A stretch of DNA of 64,000 bases from Paenibacillus flagellatus (GTDB lineage: Bacteria; Bacillota; Bacilli; Paenibacillales; NBRC-103111). The DNA lies in the NCBI RefSeq assembly GCF_003217775.1, contig NZ_QJVJ01000004.1, positions 372,001 to 436,000 on the forward strand. The letters are read 5' to 3'. The notes below the pieces were generated by a model that saw nothing but the letters and a program-made list of their open reading frames with translations, did not search any database and had not been told where the DNA came from. Made by a program: the position numbers and the translations under genes. Positions 33,896-42,128 of the stretch are shown here, piece by piece (the first letter of the stretch is position 1; each line of letters begins with the position of its first letter).

Positions 33896-35041
33896 TCAAC
33901 CGATCGCCTTGTCGATCGGCGTGAAGCTCCCCGACCACGCCTTCATCGCCGTCCAAGGCCGATCTTCGCCGCTCCAGAACGGGTCGGACGCGGGCAGCCC
34001 GAGCGGCAGGAACACGGCTGTACACAAGTAGAGACTGCCGGTCGAGATGTACGACTCCCCGAGCTCCGGCTGATGCCCGCACAGTCCGATGCGCAGCCAT
34101 CCCCCATCGTCGAACGTCCCCGGAGCCTCGATCACCCGGCGGATGACGGCGGTCAGCGCGCACCGAACCTGGGCCGGCTCGACCTCCTCCGGCAGCTCGC
34201 CGCGCAGCGCCGATTGCGCGAGCAGCTGGAACGCGCCGAACCGGTACGCGATCGACCGGCCGACGACCGGAAACGTCCCTTCCGGCGAAATCGACCGCTC
34301 CTGGATCGCCGCATACCGGCGCGCCCGTGCCGCGATTCGTTCCCGCGCCGTATCCCAATCCGCGTATTCGCCCCGCACCTGCTCCGTGACATCGACAAGC
34401 ATCGGATGGATGACGAAGCTGTTGTAATAATCGGCATGATGCTGCGGGCCGTCTCCGTACGTGCCGTCGCCTACATACCATTGCTCGTGCTGCTTCAGCG
34501 CATAGTCGACGCGCATCGGATCCCAATCGTCGCCCATGCGGCGCAATGCCGCTTCGATCGTCGCCGCGAACAGCAGCCAATTGTTGAAAAACGGCTTGCG
34601 CGTCCGCGTGCGCTTCAAGGCGGCCGCCAAGTTCGCCCGCACGCGCGGCTCGAGCTTCTCCCACAGCTCCGTCGGCGCCCGCAAAACGGCTTGCGCGAGG
34701 AAGGCGGCGTCGACGATCGGCTGGAAGCCCTCCTCGAAATTCAGCCGGTCCGGCGAAGCCGGGTCCGTCCCCGCATCGATCGCCTCTCGCGCGAGCCCGG
34801 CGAACCGTAGCCGCAGCCGCTCCTCCTGTTCGTCCGCACCCCTTCCTTCCAGCCAAGGCGCCATGCCGGCCAGCGTCCGGCCGAGCGCCTCGAGATGCGT
34901 ATACGCCGGCCGGTCGTCCGTCTTGCCCTCCACGGGCATCGTAGCTTTCAACCGCCGTTCCGACAGCGCTTCCAATACCGGCCCGGCGATTCGAATCAAC
35001 ACGCTCGCCCAATATCGGCGATGCTCGAGTCCGTCCGCCAT
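33896..35041 (-). CDS. DUF2264 domain protein
   Basis: The 381-residue protein is a near-complete DUF2264 domain with an alpha/alpha-barrel look (NFEEGFQPIVDAAFLAQAVL, FFNNWLLFAATIEA, GDGTYGDGPQHHADYYNSFV). Such proteins occur in saccharide-degradation clusters and resemble glycoside hydrolases or lyases of the six-hairpin type, but no reaction is established. ATG 35041 follows AGGAG at eight bases; GTG 35050 is less likely. It is convergent with the LacI gene and adds to the carbohydrate character of the region. Confidence 0.85.
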   Translation of the reverse strand: MADGLEHRRYWASVLIRIAGPVLEALSERRLKATMPVEGKTDDRPAYTHLEALGRTLAGMAPWLEGRGADEQEERLRLRFAGLAREAIDAGTDPASPDRLNFEEGFQPIVDAAFLAQAVLRAPTELWEKLEPRVRANLAAALKRTRTRKPFFNNWLLFAATIEAALRRMGDDWDPMRVDYALKQHEQWYVGDGTYGDGPQHHADYYNSFVIHPMLVDVTEQVRGEYADWDTARERIAARARRYAAIQERSISPEGTFPVVGRSIAYRFGAFQLLAQSALRGELPEEVEPAQVRCALTAVIRRVIEAPGTFDDGGWLRIGLCGHQPELGESYISTGSLYLCTAVFLPLGLPASDPFWSGEDRPWTAMKAWSGSFTPIDKAIG

Positions 35042-35077
35042 CGTCCCCACTCCTTCCTGATTCCGTTCGCAAACCGT

Positions 35078-36553
35078 TTACTCCCGCTCCTCGACGATCG
35101 GGATAAATCCGCCCTTCTCGATCGCCTTCCGGCCGTCCTCGCTCGAGACGATCCAGCTTAACATTCTGGCCGCCGGTCCGTCCTCCGGATCGCCTTCCCT
35201 CGTGACCGCATACAAAACGGCGGTAAACGGGTACCCTCCGGAACGGATCGTGTCCTTCGTGCAATCGACGCCGTTCACGGCCAAAAACTTGACGTGTTCG
35301 CGCTTGTGCATCTCGTTCGCGAAATAATAAAACGAATAGCCGAGCGAATGGCGCGCGTTCGAGTACGCCGCCACCGTATCGATCAATCCGCCCATGCCGT
35401 ATATTCTCCGTTCCATCGGCGGCTCGGCCAGCTTGGCGCCGGCCATTACCTTCGTCTCCATGTACGTCTGGCTGCCCGAGTTCGGGTCCCTCTGGTACGC
35501 GGCGATTTCCGCGTCGTCGCCGCCGACTTGGTTCCAATTCGAGACGGCTCCCGAATAAATGTCGCGGATTTGCCCGACGGACAGCCCGTTAACCGGGTTG
35601 TCCCGATGGACGAGGAAGACGAACGCGTCTTTGCCGACGGGCGTCAGCTTCAATCGGACGCCCCGCTGCTCCGCCAGCCTGCGCTCCTCGCCGGACGGCC
35701 CCGCTGCGAAAATAATGTCCGCCTTGTTCTCGATCAAATGGACGTACGCCTGATGCGTCGTGTTGAACCGGACGAACATTTCGGCTTCCGGACGGCTGAC
35801 GCCGGCGAGCCGGTGCGCCAGCTCCTTGCCGAGCGGGACGGCCGCCGTCGCCCCGTCGACGCGCGGATAGGCGCTTCGCTCGAACAAGTAATCCCGCGGA
35901 AGAAAGGCCGACAAGGCGAAGCAGACGGCCAACGCCGCGGGTACGGCCGCGATGACGCCGGCGAGCCGCAGCTTGCGCGCCCTCGACCGCGAAGCCCACG
36001 GAACGAGCGCCGCCCCGGCCGCCGCAAACGCGGCCGGTACGAACGAAGCGGCCAAAGCGATATACTTGACCGTGAAATCGGGAACGTAATGCCGGACGTA
36101 ATCGAACAGCGGGGCGGCCCAAAACGCGTACGCCATGTAGCCGAACCAGACGAAGCCTCCGAAGCCGGCCATGGCGCCTTCGCTGCTTCGGTAACAAAAC
36201 GTCCATACGATCGGGCCGAGTAACGTCAGCGGCACGAAGGCCAGCAGGACGAACCTCGTCCGTCTCCGGCTCCGCACGGCGATGCCGCAGCCGGCCGCGG
36301 CGAACAAAAGTCCGATCGCGAACAGGTAAAACAGATGAACGGCCGCCAGCGCGCCGTCGCCGAGCCGGCCGGCCGCTCCGCGGGTAAAGGCGTGGGCGTC
36401 GGACACGATGCCGGCGACGATCGACACGATCAAATAAACCAACGCATAAACGATGGCCCAGCCTGCCGCGGCGAGCAAGCTGGCGGCGATTCCGCCGCGC
36501 GACGGCGGCCGTACCGAAGAACGTCCGTCGTGCGCCTCGTCCTTGTCGTTCAT
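35078..36553 (-). CDS. Membrane protein with C-terminal PstS-like solute-binding domain
   Basis: The N-terminal half of this 491-residue protein has six to seven hydrophobic helices (about 22-240). The C-terminal half (about 250-490) is a type-2 phosphate-binding-like domain, with PVNGLSVGQIRDIYSGAVSNW, the ligand-loop region RDPNSGSQTYME and GSIGY-like HSLGYSFYYF. PstS is normally a free lipoprotein, so this is a membrane-tethered version facing outward. No Pst transporter genes are nearby, so sensing or scavenging rather than transport is possible. ATG 36553 follows AAGGAGGGGAG. Confidence 0.82.
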   Translation of the reverse strand: MNDKDEAHDGRSSVRPPSRGGIAASLLAAAGWAIVYALVYLIVSIVAGIVSDAHAFTRGAAGRLGDGALAAVHLFYLFAIGLLFAAAGCGIAVRSRRRTRFVLLAFVPLTLLGPIVWTFCYRSSEGAMAGFGGFVWFGYMAYAFWAAPLFDYVRHYVPDFTVKYIALAASFVPAAFAAAGAALVPWASRSRARKLRLAGVIAAVPAALAVCFALSAFLPRDYLFERSAYPRVDGATAAVPLGKELAHRLAGVSRPEAEMFVRFNTTHQAYVHLIENKADIIFAAGPSGEERRLAEQRGVRLKLTPVGKDAFVFLVHRDNPVNGLSVGQIRDIYSGAVSNWNQVGGDDAEIAAYQRDPNSGSQTYMETKVMAGAKLAEPPMERRIYGMGGLIDTVAAYSNARHSLGYSFYYFANEMHKREHVKFLAVNGVDCTKDTIRSGGYPFTAVLYAVTREGDPEDGPAARMLSWIVSSEDGRKAIEKGGFIPIVEERE

Positions 36554-36593
36554 GAAGGCTCTCCCCTCCTTGCGCTCCCGGACGCCAATCCCG

Positions 36594-37175
36594 TTACTCG
36601 TCCGCGAGATGCTTCGTGCAATTGTACAAATCGCATTCCCACCGGCCGTCTTCCGTCCGGCGGACGAGCGATAGCGACGTGTTGTCCAAAAACGCGGACG
36701 TATCGACGTGCGGGACGAGCCGCTTCAACGTCAAGCCGAGCAGCCCGCCATGGCTGACGACCAGCACGCGCTGGCCCGGATGCCGGTCGGCGATTTCGGC
36801 GATCGCCTGCGCGCCACGTTCGGCCACCGCGTCGCGGGGCTCCGCTCCCAAATCGAGCGAGTGCCAGTTTTCGCCCCATTTGTTCACCCTTTCCTCGATC
36901 GTCATCCCTTCGATTTCCCCGAGAAACACTTCGCGAAGCCTGACGTCCGTCTCGATCTCGAGGCCGCGACCCGCCACCGCCTTGCGCGCCGTCTCGAGCG
37001 CCCGTCCCAGGTCGCTGCTGTAAACCGCATCCCACGCATCGCCGCGCAGCCGTTCGCCGAGCCGTTCCGCTTGCCGTCTGCCCGTCTCGTTGAGCGGAAT
37101 GTCGGTATGCCCTTGCGCCCTCATCTGCGCGTTCCAATCCGTGACGCCGTGCCGTACCAAACCGATTATCGTCAT
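36594..37175 (-). CDS. Histidine phosphatase family protein (phosphoglycerate mutase-like)
   Basis: This 193-residue cytoplasmic enzyme has the phospho-His motif LVRHGVTDWN, the Glu region LREVFLGEIEG and the second catalytic His in VVSHGGLLG. It belongs to the small broad-specificity phosphatases (PhoE/CobC-like); the adenosylcobalamin phosphatase CobC is one member type, but nothing here singles it out. ATG 37175. It lies 40 bases ahead of the PstS-like gene on the same strand, so both may share a transcript. Confidence 0.9.
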   Translation of the reverse strand: MTIIGLVRHGVTDWNAQMRAQGHTDIPLNETGRRQAERLGERLRGDAWDAVYSSDLGRALETARKAVAGRGLEIETDVRLREVFLGEIEGMTIEERVNKWGENWHSLDLGAEPRDAVAERGAQAIAEIADRHPGQRVLVVSHGGLLGLTLKRLVPHVDTSAFLDNTSLSLVRRTEDGRWECDLYNCTKHLADE

Positions 37176-37260
37176 GTCGACTCTCCATCCTCTCCGTTGT
37201 CCGTCTGAATGTGTACGTCTTCCATACCCAACACTATACCAAACAAAGGGGGGCGCGGAT

Positions 37261-37320
37261 ATGCAAAAGAGACGTTTCCGAATCGGCCGCGAACCGGAAG
37301 AAGCGAAAATAGATAATTAG
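37261..37320 (+). CDS. Possible 19-residue peptide
   Basis: ATG 37261 stands behind a G-rich site (AAAGGGGGGCG) and opens a 19-codon frame (MQKRRF ... AKIDN), strongly basic then acidic, ending at TAG 37318-37320. It fills part of the 229-base gap before the WG-repeat gene. Too short to judge by composition; it may be chance. Confidence 0.2.
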   Translation: MQKRRFRIGREPEEAKIDN

Positions 37321-37404
37321 ACCTACGACCCGATTCTTATAAACAAAATGCGGGACTTTTGTAGTACAATGGTAACGGAAGACATCAGGGGAGGGTATCC
37401 AGGC

Positions 37405-38355
37405 ATGAGCGAAACGTCGCTTCTTCCGATTCGGGAAAATAGGAGGTACGGTTATATAAACAGGAAGGGGAGCGTCGTCATTCCCCCTCAATACGAATAT
37501 GCGGGATCTTTTGCGGAAGGCCTCGCGAACGTCCGGCTGTCCGGCAAACACGGGTTTATCGATACGACCGGACGAATCGCGATTCCGCCCAAGTTCGAGG
37601 AAGTGCACTTCGGCTTCAAGGAAGGGGTCGCCATCGTCGAGGACGATTTCTATCAATACTGCATCGATACTACCGGGAAAGAAGTGCTCGGCGCCGGTCT
37701 GGAGCAGGTGAAGCCGTTCGTCGACGGATTGGCCGCCGCTTGCGTGGACCGGCTGTGGGGGTTTATGGACAAATCCGGCTCGTTCGTCATTCCCCCGGCG
37801 TTCGAGGACGTTCGCGGCTTCTCCTGCGGCTTGTCGGCCGCGAAGCGGAACGGCCGGTGGGGATTCGTGGACAAGTCCGGCCGGTTCGCGATCGAGCCGC
37901 AATACGCTCTCATCGACAGCTTCTCCGGCGACGGGCTGGCGTGCGTCAGCCAAGACGGTCGAACGGTCGAATATATTAACGTCCGCGGCGAAACCGTCAT
38001 CGGCGGCGGGTATGCGATCGCCAACCCGTTCTGGAAGTCGCGGTTCTCGGAAGGGCTGGCGGCGGTGTTCATCGACGGGAAATGCGGAGCGATCGATACG
38101 AAGGGCTTGCTCGTCATCCCGCCGATCTACGAGGAGATCGGACTGTTCTCCGAAGGCTTGGCCGCGGTCAAAATCAACCAGCTGTGGGGATACGTCGACA
38201 GAACCGGCCATGTGCGCATCCCGGCCGTCTATCGCTATGCGGCGCCGTTCTCGGGCGGTCTTGCCAAAGTGACGATCGAATACATGCAAGGGGGATCGGA
38301 TCATAAGGAAGCGTACATCGATTCGCGCGGCGAGTACGTATGGACGAACGGCTAG
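37405..38355 (+). CDS. WG-repeat protein
   Basis: This 316-residue protein is built from about seven WG (KWG) repeats of some 40 residues, each with a core such as WGFVDKSGRFAIEPQY or WGYVDRTGHVRIPAVY. WG repeats form beta-propeller-like or beta-strand solenoids used for protein binding; no catalytic domain is present. There is no signal peptide. ATG 37405 has GGGGAGG about ten bases upstream, and a TACAAT box (37365-37370) lies in front. The function is unknown. Confidence 0.9.
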   Translation: MSETSLLPIRENRRYGYINRKGSVVIPPQYEYAGSFAEGLANVRLSGKHGFIDTTGRIAIPPKFEEVHFGFKEGVAIVEDDFYQYCIDTTGKEVLGAGLEQVKPFVDGLAAACVDRLWGFMDKSGSFVIPPAFEDVRGFSCGLSAAKRNGRWGFVDKSGRFAIEPQYALIDSFSGDGLACVSQDGRTVEYINVRGETVIGGGYAIANPFWKSRFSEGLAAVFIDGKCGAIDTKGLLVIPPIYEEIGLFSEGLAAVKINQLWGYVDRTGHVRIPAVYRYAAPFSGGLAKVTIEYMQGGSDHKEAYIDSRGEYVWTNG

Positions 38356-38420
38356 CCGGGCCGGCTCGTTCCGGTTCGGTATCGCCGTAAGCACGCGCCG
38401 ACGATAGCCCGGCGCCACGC

Positions 38421-38463
38421 AAACAAGCGGTTGCCTTTCCTCAAGGAAAGCAACCGCTTGTTT
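38421..38463. terminator. Strong bidirectional terminator
   Basis: 38421-38440 pairs with 38445-38463 (19 bp with one bulged base, loop TCAA). A/T ends on both sides serve the convergent WG and DUF695 genes. Confidence 0.92.
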
Positions 38464-38467
38464 GCGT

Positions 38468-39328
38468 CTATTTTACGAGCAGGATCGGCACGACGACGAG
38501 CAGGACGGCCAATACGGCCAAACCCGCGTAGGCGACGCGCCGGCCGGACAGCCGCTCCTTCCATCGGCCCCACAGCTTGCGGCGAACGTCCGTCCCCCAG
38601 CCTTCGTACCGGCCCGCCAACGAGCTCGCGAGCTCGTGCAGCTCGGCGACGGCGTCGTTCATATCGCCGATCGCGATCGGCTGGTGCTTGCTGAGGACGA
38701 GCGTGTGCGGCAGCGCCGGCATCTCCGTATCGTACTCGGCGTTGACGACGATGTAGCCGAGACGTTTGGCGTTATCGGATGCCTTCCGCATCTCGTCCTT
38801 GCTGCCGAACCGCAGCCAATGGTAAACGTCCCGCGCCATGTCGAGCCGGTCGCCCTTGTCCGACAACGACTGGAGGAGCACGTTGTTTTTGGCGTACAGC
38901 TTCTCGACGTCGCTCGGCCTCAAATAGTCGTAGAACGACCAGTCGGCGTCGTCGCGCTCCGCGGCGATCCAACGGTACTTCGGATAAGCGGTCATGATCT
39001 GGCCGGCCAGCTTCTGGTGCGAAGGTCCGTCCGGCTTGGCGTAATAGTAAAATTCGAGACGCGATTCCGTATTGATCCGGCCGACGTAAACGGCTTGCAG
39101 CCGTTCGGCGAACGTGCGCTCGAGCCGACGCTCGATTGCCCCGAGCTTCGCCTGGGCGCCGTCCCGCTCCTCTTTATCCGTCGCGATCGCGTACAGGTTG
39201 ACGACGACGGACAGAAGCCGGGTGAGCCCCGATCGCGGGGCGTCCGCCGCGTAGGTCGCGTCGACGAGCACGCTCATGTGCTCGCGCTGTTCGGTTGTCC
39301 GGTGAAAGTAGTCCCACTGCTTCCCCAT
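38468..39328 (-). CDS. DUF695-RraB-like protein with C-terminal membrane anchor
   Basis: The 286-residue protein has a DUF695-like domain (about 1-135, with LEFYYYAKP and DDADWSFYDYLRPS). An RraB-like domain follows (about 140-225, with DKGDRLDMARDVYHWLRF). A terminal hydrophobic helix (AYAGLAVLAVLLVVVPILLV) forms a tail anchor with almost nothing behind it. RraB domains regulate RNase E in proteobacteria; in Gram-positives the role is unknown. ATG 39328 has AGGGG nine bases upstream and is preferred to ATG 39337. Confidence 0.78.
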   Translation of the reverse strand: MGKQWDYFHRTTEQREHMSVLVDATYAADAPRSGLTRLLSVVVNLYAIATDKEERDGAQAKLGAIERRLERTFAERLQAVYVGRINTESRLEFYYYAKPDGPSHQKLAGQIMTAYPKYRWIAAERDDADWSFYDYLRPSDVEKLYAKNNVLLQSLSDKGDRLDMARDVYHWLRFGSKDEMRKASDNAKRLGYIVVNAEYDTEMPALPHTLVLSKHQPIAIGDMNDAVAELHELASSLAGRYEGWGTDVRRKLWGRWKERLSGRRVAYAGLAVLAVLLVVVPILLVK

Positions 39329-39513
39329 ATCGTTCATCCCCTGTTGCGCCCGGATCCGGCCGCCGGCTCCGCTTTTGTGTATTCAATTCTACGTCGGGAC
39401 CGGCATTCCTGTAAATCGCGAAAAAAAATGGCCTTCCCCGGCAATAATAGTGGCGGACCGAACGCGCTGGAAACCGCTTCTAGCGACTAAACGAAAAAAA
39501 GGGGATGTCGCCT

Positions 39514-40803
39514 ATGGAACCGCATATCGAACCGATCGTCGACCGGATTCGGCGGGATTCGTTCCGGCTGAACGGCCCGGACGATCTAGACCGGATCGTC
39601 GAAGCGGCGGGGAACGCCAAGTATGTGCTGCTCGGCGAGGCGTCGCACGGAACGAGCGAATTTTATACGCTCCGGACGGAGCTGACGAAGAAGCTCGTCG
39701 AGCGGAAAGGATTCCGGTTCGTCGCCGTGGAGGGCGACTTTCCGTCGTGCCAGGCGGTCAACCGGTACGTAAAGGGCGCCTCCGGCAAGCCCGATTGGTT
39801 GGCGTCGTTCGACCGGTGGCCGACCTGGATGTGGGCCAACCGCGAGATCGTCGCGCTGGCGGAATGGATGCGCGGCTTTAACGAAGCGCGCGGGTTCGCC
39901 GGTGCGAGCTCGCCTTCGGGAACCGGAGACGTCGGGTTTTACGGCATCGACGTCTACAGCTTGTGGGAATCGATGGAGGAGACGATCCGGCACCTCGAAT
40001 CGACCGGAGCGCCGGAAGCGGAGCTGGCGAGACGGGCGTTCTCGTGCTTCGAGCCGCATTTGCGCGACGGCCAATCGTACGGCGTGGCGGCGGCGTTTTT
40101 CTCGGAGACGTGCGAGGACGAGGTCGTGAAGCTGCTCGCCGCGCTGCGGACGAAGCGGGCCGCCGCGGAGAACGGGGACGAAGGGGCGCTCGGCGCGGAG
40201 ATCAACGCGCTCGTGGCGGTCGACGCGGAGCGGTATTACCGCTCCATGGTGCGCGGCGGCGAGGAGTCGTGGAACATTCGCGACCGCCACATGGTCGAGG
40301 CGCTGGAGCGGATCGCCGCCTTTTACGGCCCCGATGCGAAGGCGATCGTCTGGGAGCATAACACGCATATCGGCGATGCACGGGCGACCGACATGGCCGA
40401 CGAAGGGATGGTCAACGTCGGTCAACTGCTCCGCGAGCGGCACGGCGAGCGCGATGTTTTCGCCGTCGGCTTCGGCACGTACGAAGGAACCGTCATCGCC
40501 GCCCGCGCCTGGGGCGCCCCGATCGAAACGATGCGGGTGCCGCCCGGCGTCCCCGGCAGCTGGGAGCATTGCATGCATCTCGCCGGAGCATGGGACAAAG
40601 CGATCGTATTCGGCGGCGACCAGCCCGAATTCGAACGGCCGATCCCGCATCGCGCCATCGGCGTCGTCTATGCGCCGGAACGCGAGCGGTACGGCAACTA
40701 CGTGCCTTCCGTCATGGCGGACCGGTACGACGCGTTTGTCCATGTCGAGACGACCCGGGCGCTGCAGCCGCTCGAAGCCGAACCGGCCGCAGGCGCGAGG
40801 TAA
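39514..40803 (+). CDS. Erythromycin esterase-like protein
   Basis: This 429-residue protein belongs to the erythromycin-esterase/EreA fold, with LLGEASHGTSEFYTLRT (catalytic Glu and His) and VWEHNTHIGDARATDM later on. True macrolide esterases are a small subset; most chromosomal members, such as the Bacillus homologues of this type, have no proven substrate. Antibiotic resistance should not be assumed. ATG 39514 follows AAGGGGATG; ATG 39505 lies within that site. It is monocistronic with a strong terminator. Confidence 0.9.
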   Translation: MEPHIEPIVDRIRRDSFRLNGPDDLDRIVEAAGNAKYVLLGEASHGTSEFYTLRTELTKKLVERKGFRFVAVEGDFPSCQAVNRYVKGASGKPDWLASFDRWPTWMWANREIVALAEWMRGFNEARGFAGASSPSGTGDVGFYGIDVYSLWESMEETIRHLESTGAPEAELARRAFSCFEPHLRDGQSYGVAAAFFSETCEDEVVKLLAALRTKRAAAENGDEGALGAEINALVAVDAERYYRSMVRGGEESWNIRDRHMVEALERIAAFYGPDAKAIVWEHNTHIGDARATDMADEGMVNVGQLLRERHGERDVFAVGFGTYEGTVIAARAWGAPIETMRVPPGVPGSWEHCMHLAGAWDKAIVFGGDQPEFERPIPHRAIGVVYAPERERYGNYVPSVMADRYDAFVHVETTRALQPLEAEPAAGAR

Positions 40804-40843
40804 GCGGCGGCGGCGGCCGCATCGGAGCCGTCCGTGCCATGAA

Positions 40844-40884
40844 CAACAAGCTTCCGGCGAAACGGTATCGCCGGAAGCTTGTTG
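40844..40884. terminator. Perfect 17-bp bidirectional terminator
   Basis: 40844-40860 and 40868-40884 are exact inverted repeats (17 bp, 7-base loop) between the convergent esterase-like and Gfo/Idh genes; each side ends in a short T/A run. Confidence 0.88.
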
Positions 40885-40886
40885 GT

Positions 40887-41960
40887 TTACTCCACCCGAA
40901 TGGCGTCGCGCTGGGCGATGAGACACAGCTCGGCCGCCTTGAACGCATGCGCCTGCGTCATCGCGTTCTCCGTCCGGTTCAAGCAATCGAGGACGAGCTC
41001 GCCGAAAAACGGATAGCCGATTTGGCCTCTCACCGAAAAGTGCTTCTCGCCTTCGTGATTGACGAGGAACAGATGATCCCCTTCCTTCGTACGGGCGATA
41101 TCGATATATTTGCGCAGCTCGATATACCCGTCCGTGCCGAGAATGATCGTCCGCCCGTCGCCCCATGTGCCGAGGCCGTCCGGCGTCAGCCAGTCGACGC
41201 GGAAGTAATTCGTCGCGCCGTTGTCCCCGACGAGCGTAGCGTCGCCGAAATCCTCCAGCTCGGGGTAATCTTTGTTTTTATAATTGGCCACCTTGCTCTG
41301 CACCACTTTGGCGTCCTTGCAGCCGGAGAAAAACAAAAACTGCTCGATCTGATGGCTGCCGATGTCGCACAAAATACCGCCGTACTTCTCCTTGCGGAAA
41401 AACCAGTCCGGCCGCGAAGGCGCATTCAGCCGATGCGGACCGGTGCCGATCACTTGCACGACGCGGCCGATGACGCCTTCGGCGATCAGCTGGCCGGCGT
41501 ATACGGCGCTCTCCACGTGAAGCCGCTCGCTGTAGTACACCATATATTTGCGCCCGGTCCGTGCCGTCGCCTGGCGGGCCGATTCGAGCTGCTCCAGGCT
41601 CGTAAACGGGGTTTTGTCGGTAAAATAGTCTTTGCCCGCCTCGATCGCCCGCAAGCCGAGCGCGCACCGCTCCGACGGGACGGCCGCCGCCGCGATGAGC
41701 CGAACCTCCGGATCGTCGAGCACCTGCCGCTCCGACTCGGCCGCCCGCGCCTGAGGGAACTTGGCGAGAAACGCGCTAACTTTCGCCGGATCGGGGTCGT
41801 ACACCCATTTCAACGTCGCACCGGCTTCGGTCAAGCCGTTGCACATCCCGTAAATATGACCGTGGTCGAGCGCGATCGCGGCAAAAACGAATTGTCCCGG
41901 CTCGCATACCGGCTTCGGCTTCCCTTGCGGCGCGTAGTTCATGCCGTCGTTTTTTTGCAT
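40887..41960 (-). CDS. Gfo/Idh/MocA-family oxidoreductase
   Basis: This 357-residue enzyme has an N-terminal Rossmann part (AAIALDHGHIYGMCNGL, YDPDPAKVSAF) and the catalytic Lys motif as DKTPF instead of the more common EKP. The C-terminal alpha/beta domain includes GGILCDIGSHQIEQFLFF (catalytic His). Members act on sugars, inositols or their derivatives with NAD(P). ATG 41960 has an AGGAGGAGG site about 12 bases upstream. No neighbour indicates the substrate. Confidence 0.92.
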   Translation of the reverse strand: MQKNDGMNYAPQGKPKPVCEPGQFVFAAIALDHGHIYGMCNGLTEAGATLKWVYDPDPAKVSAFLAKFPQARAAESERQVLDDPEVRLIAAAAVPSERCALGLRAIEAGKDYFTDKTPFTSLEQLESARQATARTGRKYMVYYSERLHVESAVYAGQLIAEGVIGRVVQVIGTGPHRLNAPSRPDWFFRKEKYGGILCDIGSHQIEQFLFFSGCKDAKVVQSKVANYKNKDYPELEDFGDATLVGDNGATNYFRVDWLTPDGLGTWGDGRTIILGTDGYIELRKYIDIARTKEGDHLFLVNHEGEKHFSVRGQIGYPFFGELVLDCLNRTENAMTQAHAFKAAELCLIAQRDAIRVE

Positions 41961-42099
41961 CGGTGTTCAGGTCCTCCTCCTCGCTTCCGGTCGCGGAAGC
42001 TTTATCGTCCCCATGCTACCACGATTAGGAAGGAATGTCTTTATCGTAATTAAGCAAAGGGCGGCGGACATTTGACTGTCGTTGGCGTTCCCGACACCA

Positions 42100-42121
42100 A
42101 AAGCGCCCGTCAAGGCGCTTT
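42100..42121 (-). terminator. Terminator of the GGDEF-EAL gene
   Basis: AAAGCGCC (42100-42107) and GGCGCTTT (42114-42121) form an 8-bp stem; leftward it ends in a short TTTT run. Confidence 0.6.
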
Positions 42122-42128
42122 CGATTCG

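Noticed and set aside
39514-40803. Macrolide resistance gene
   Set aside because: The protein only shares the broad erythromycin-esterase fold; most chromosomal members are not resistance enzymes, and no resistance context is present.
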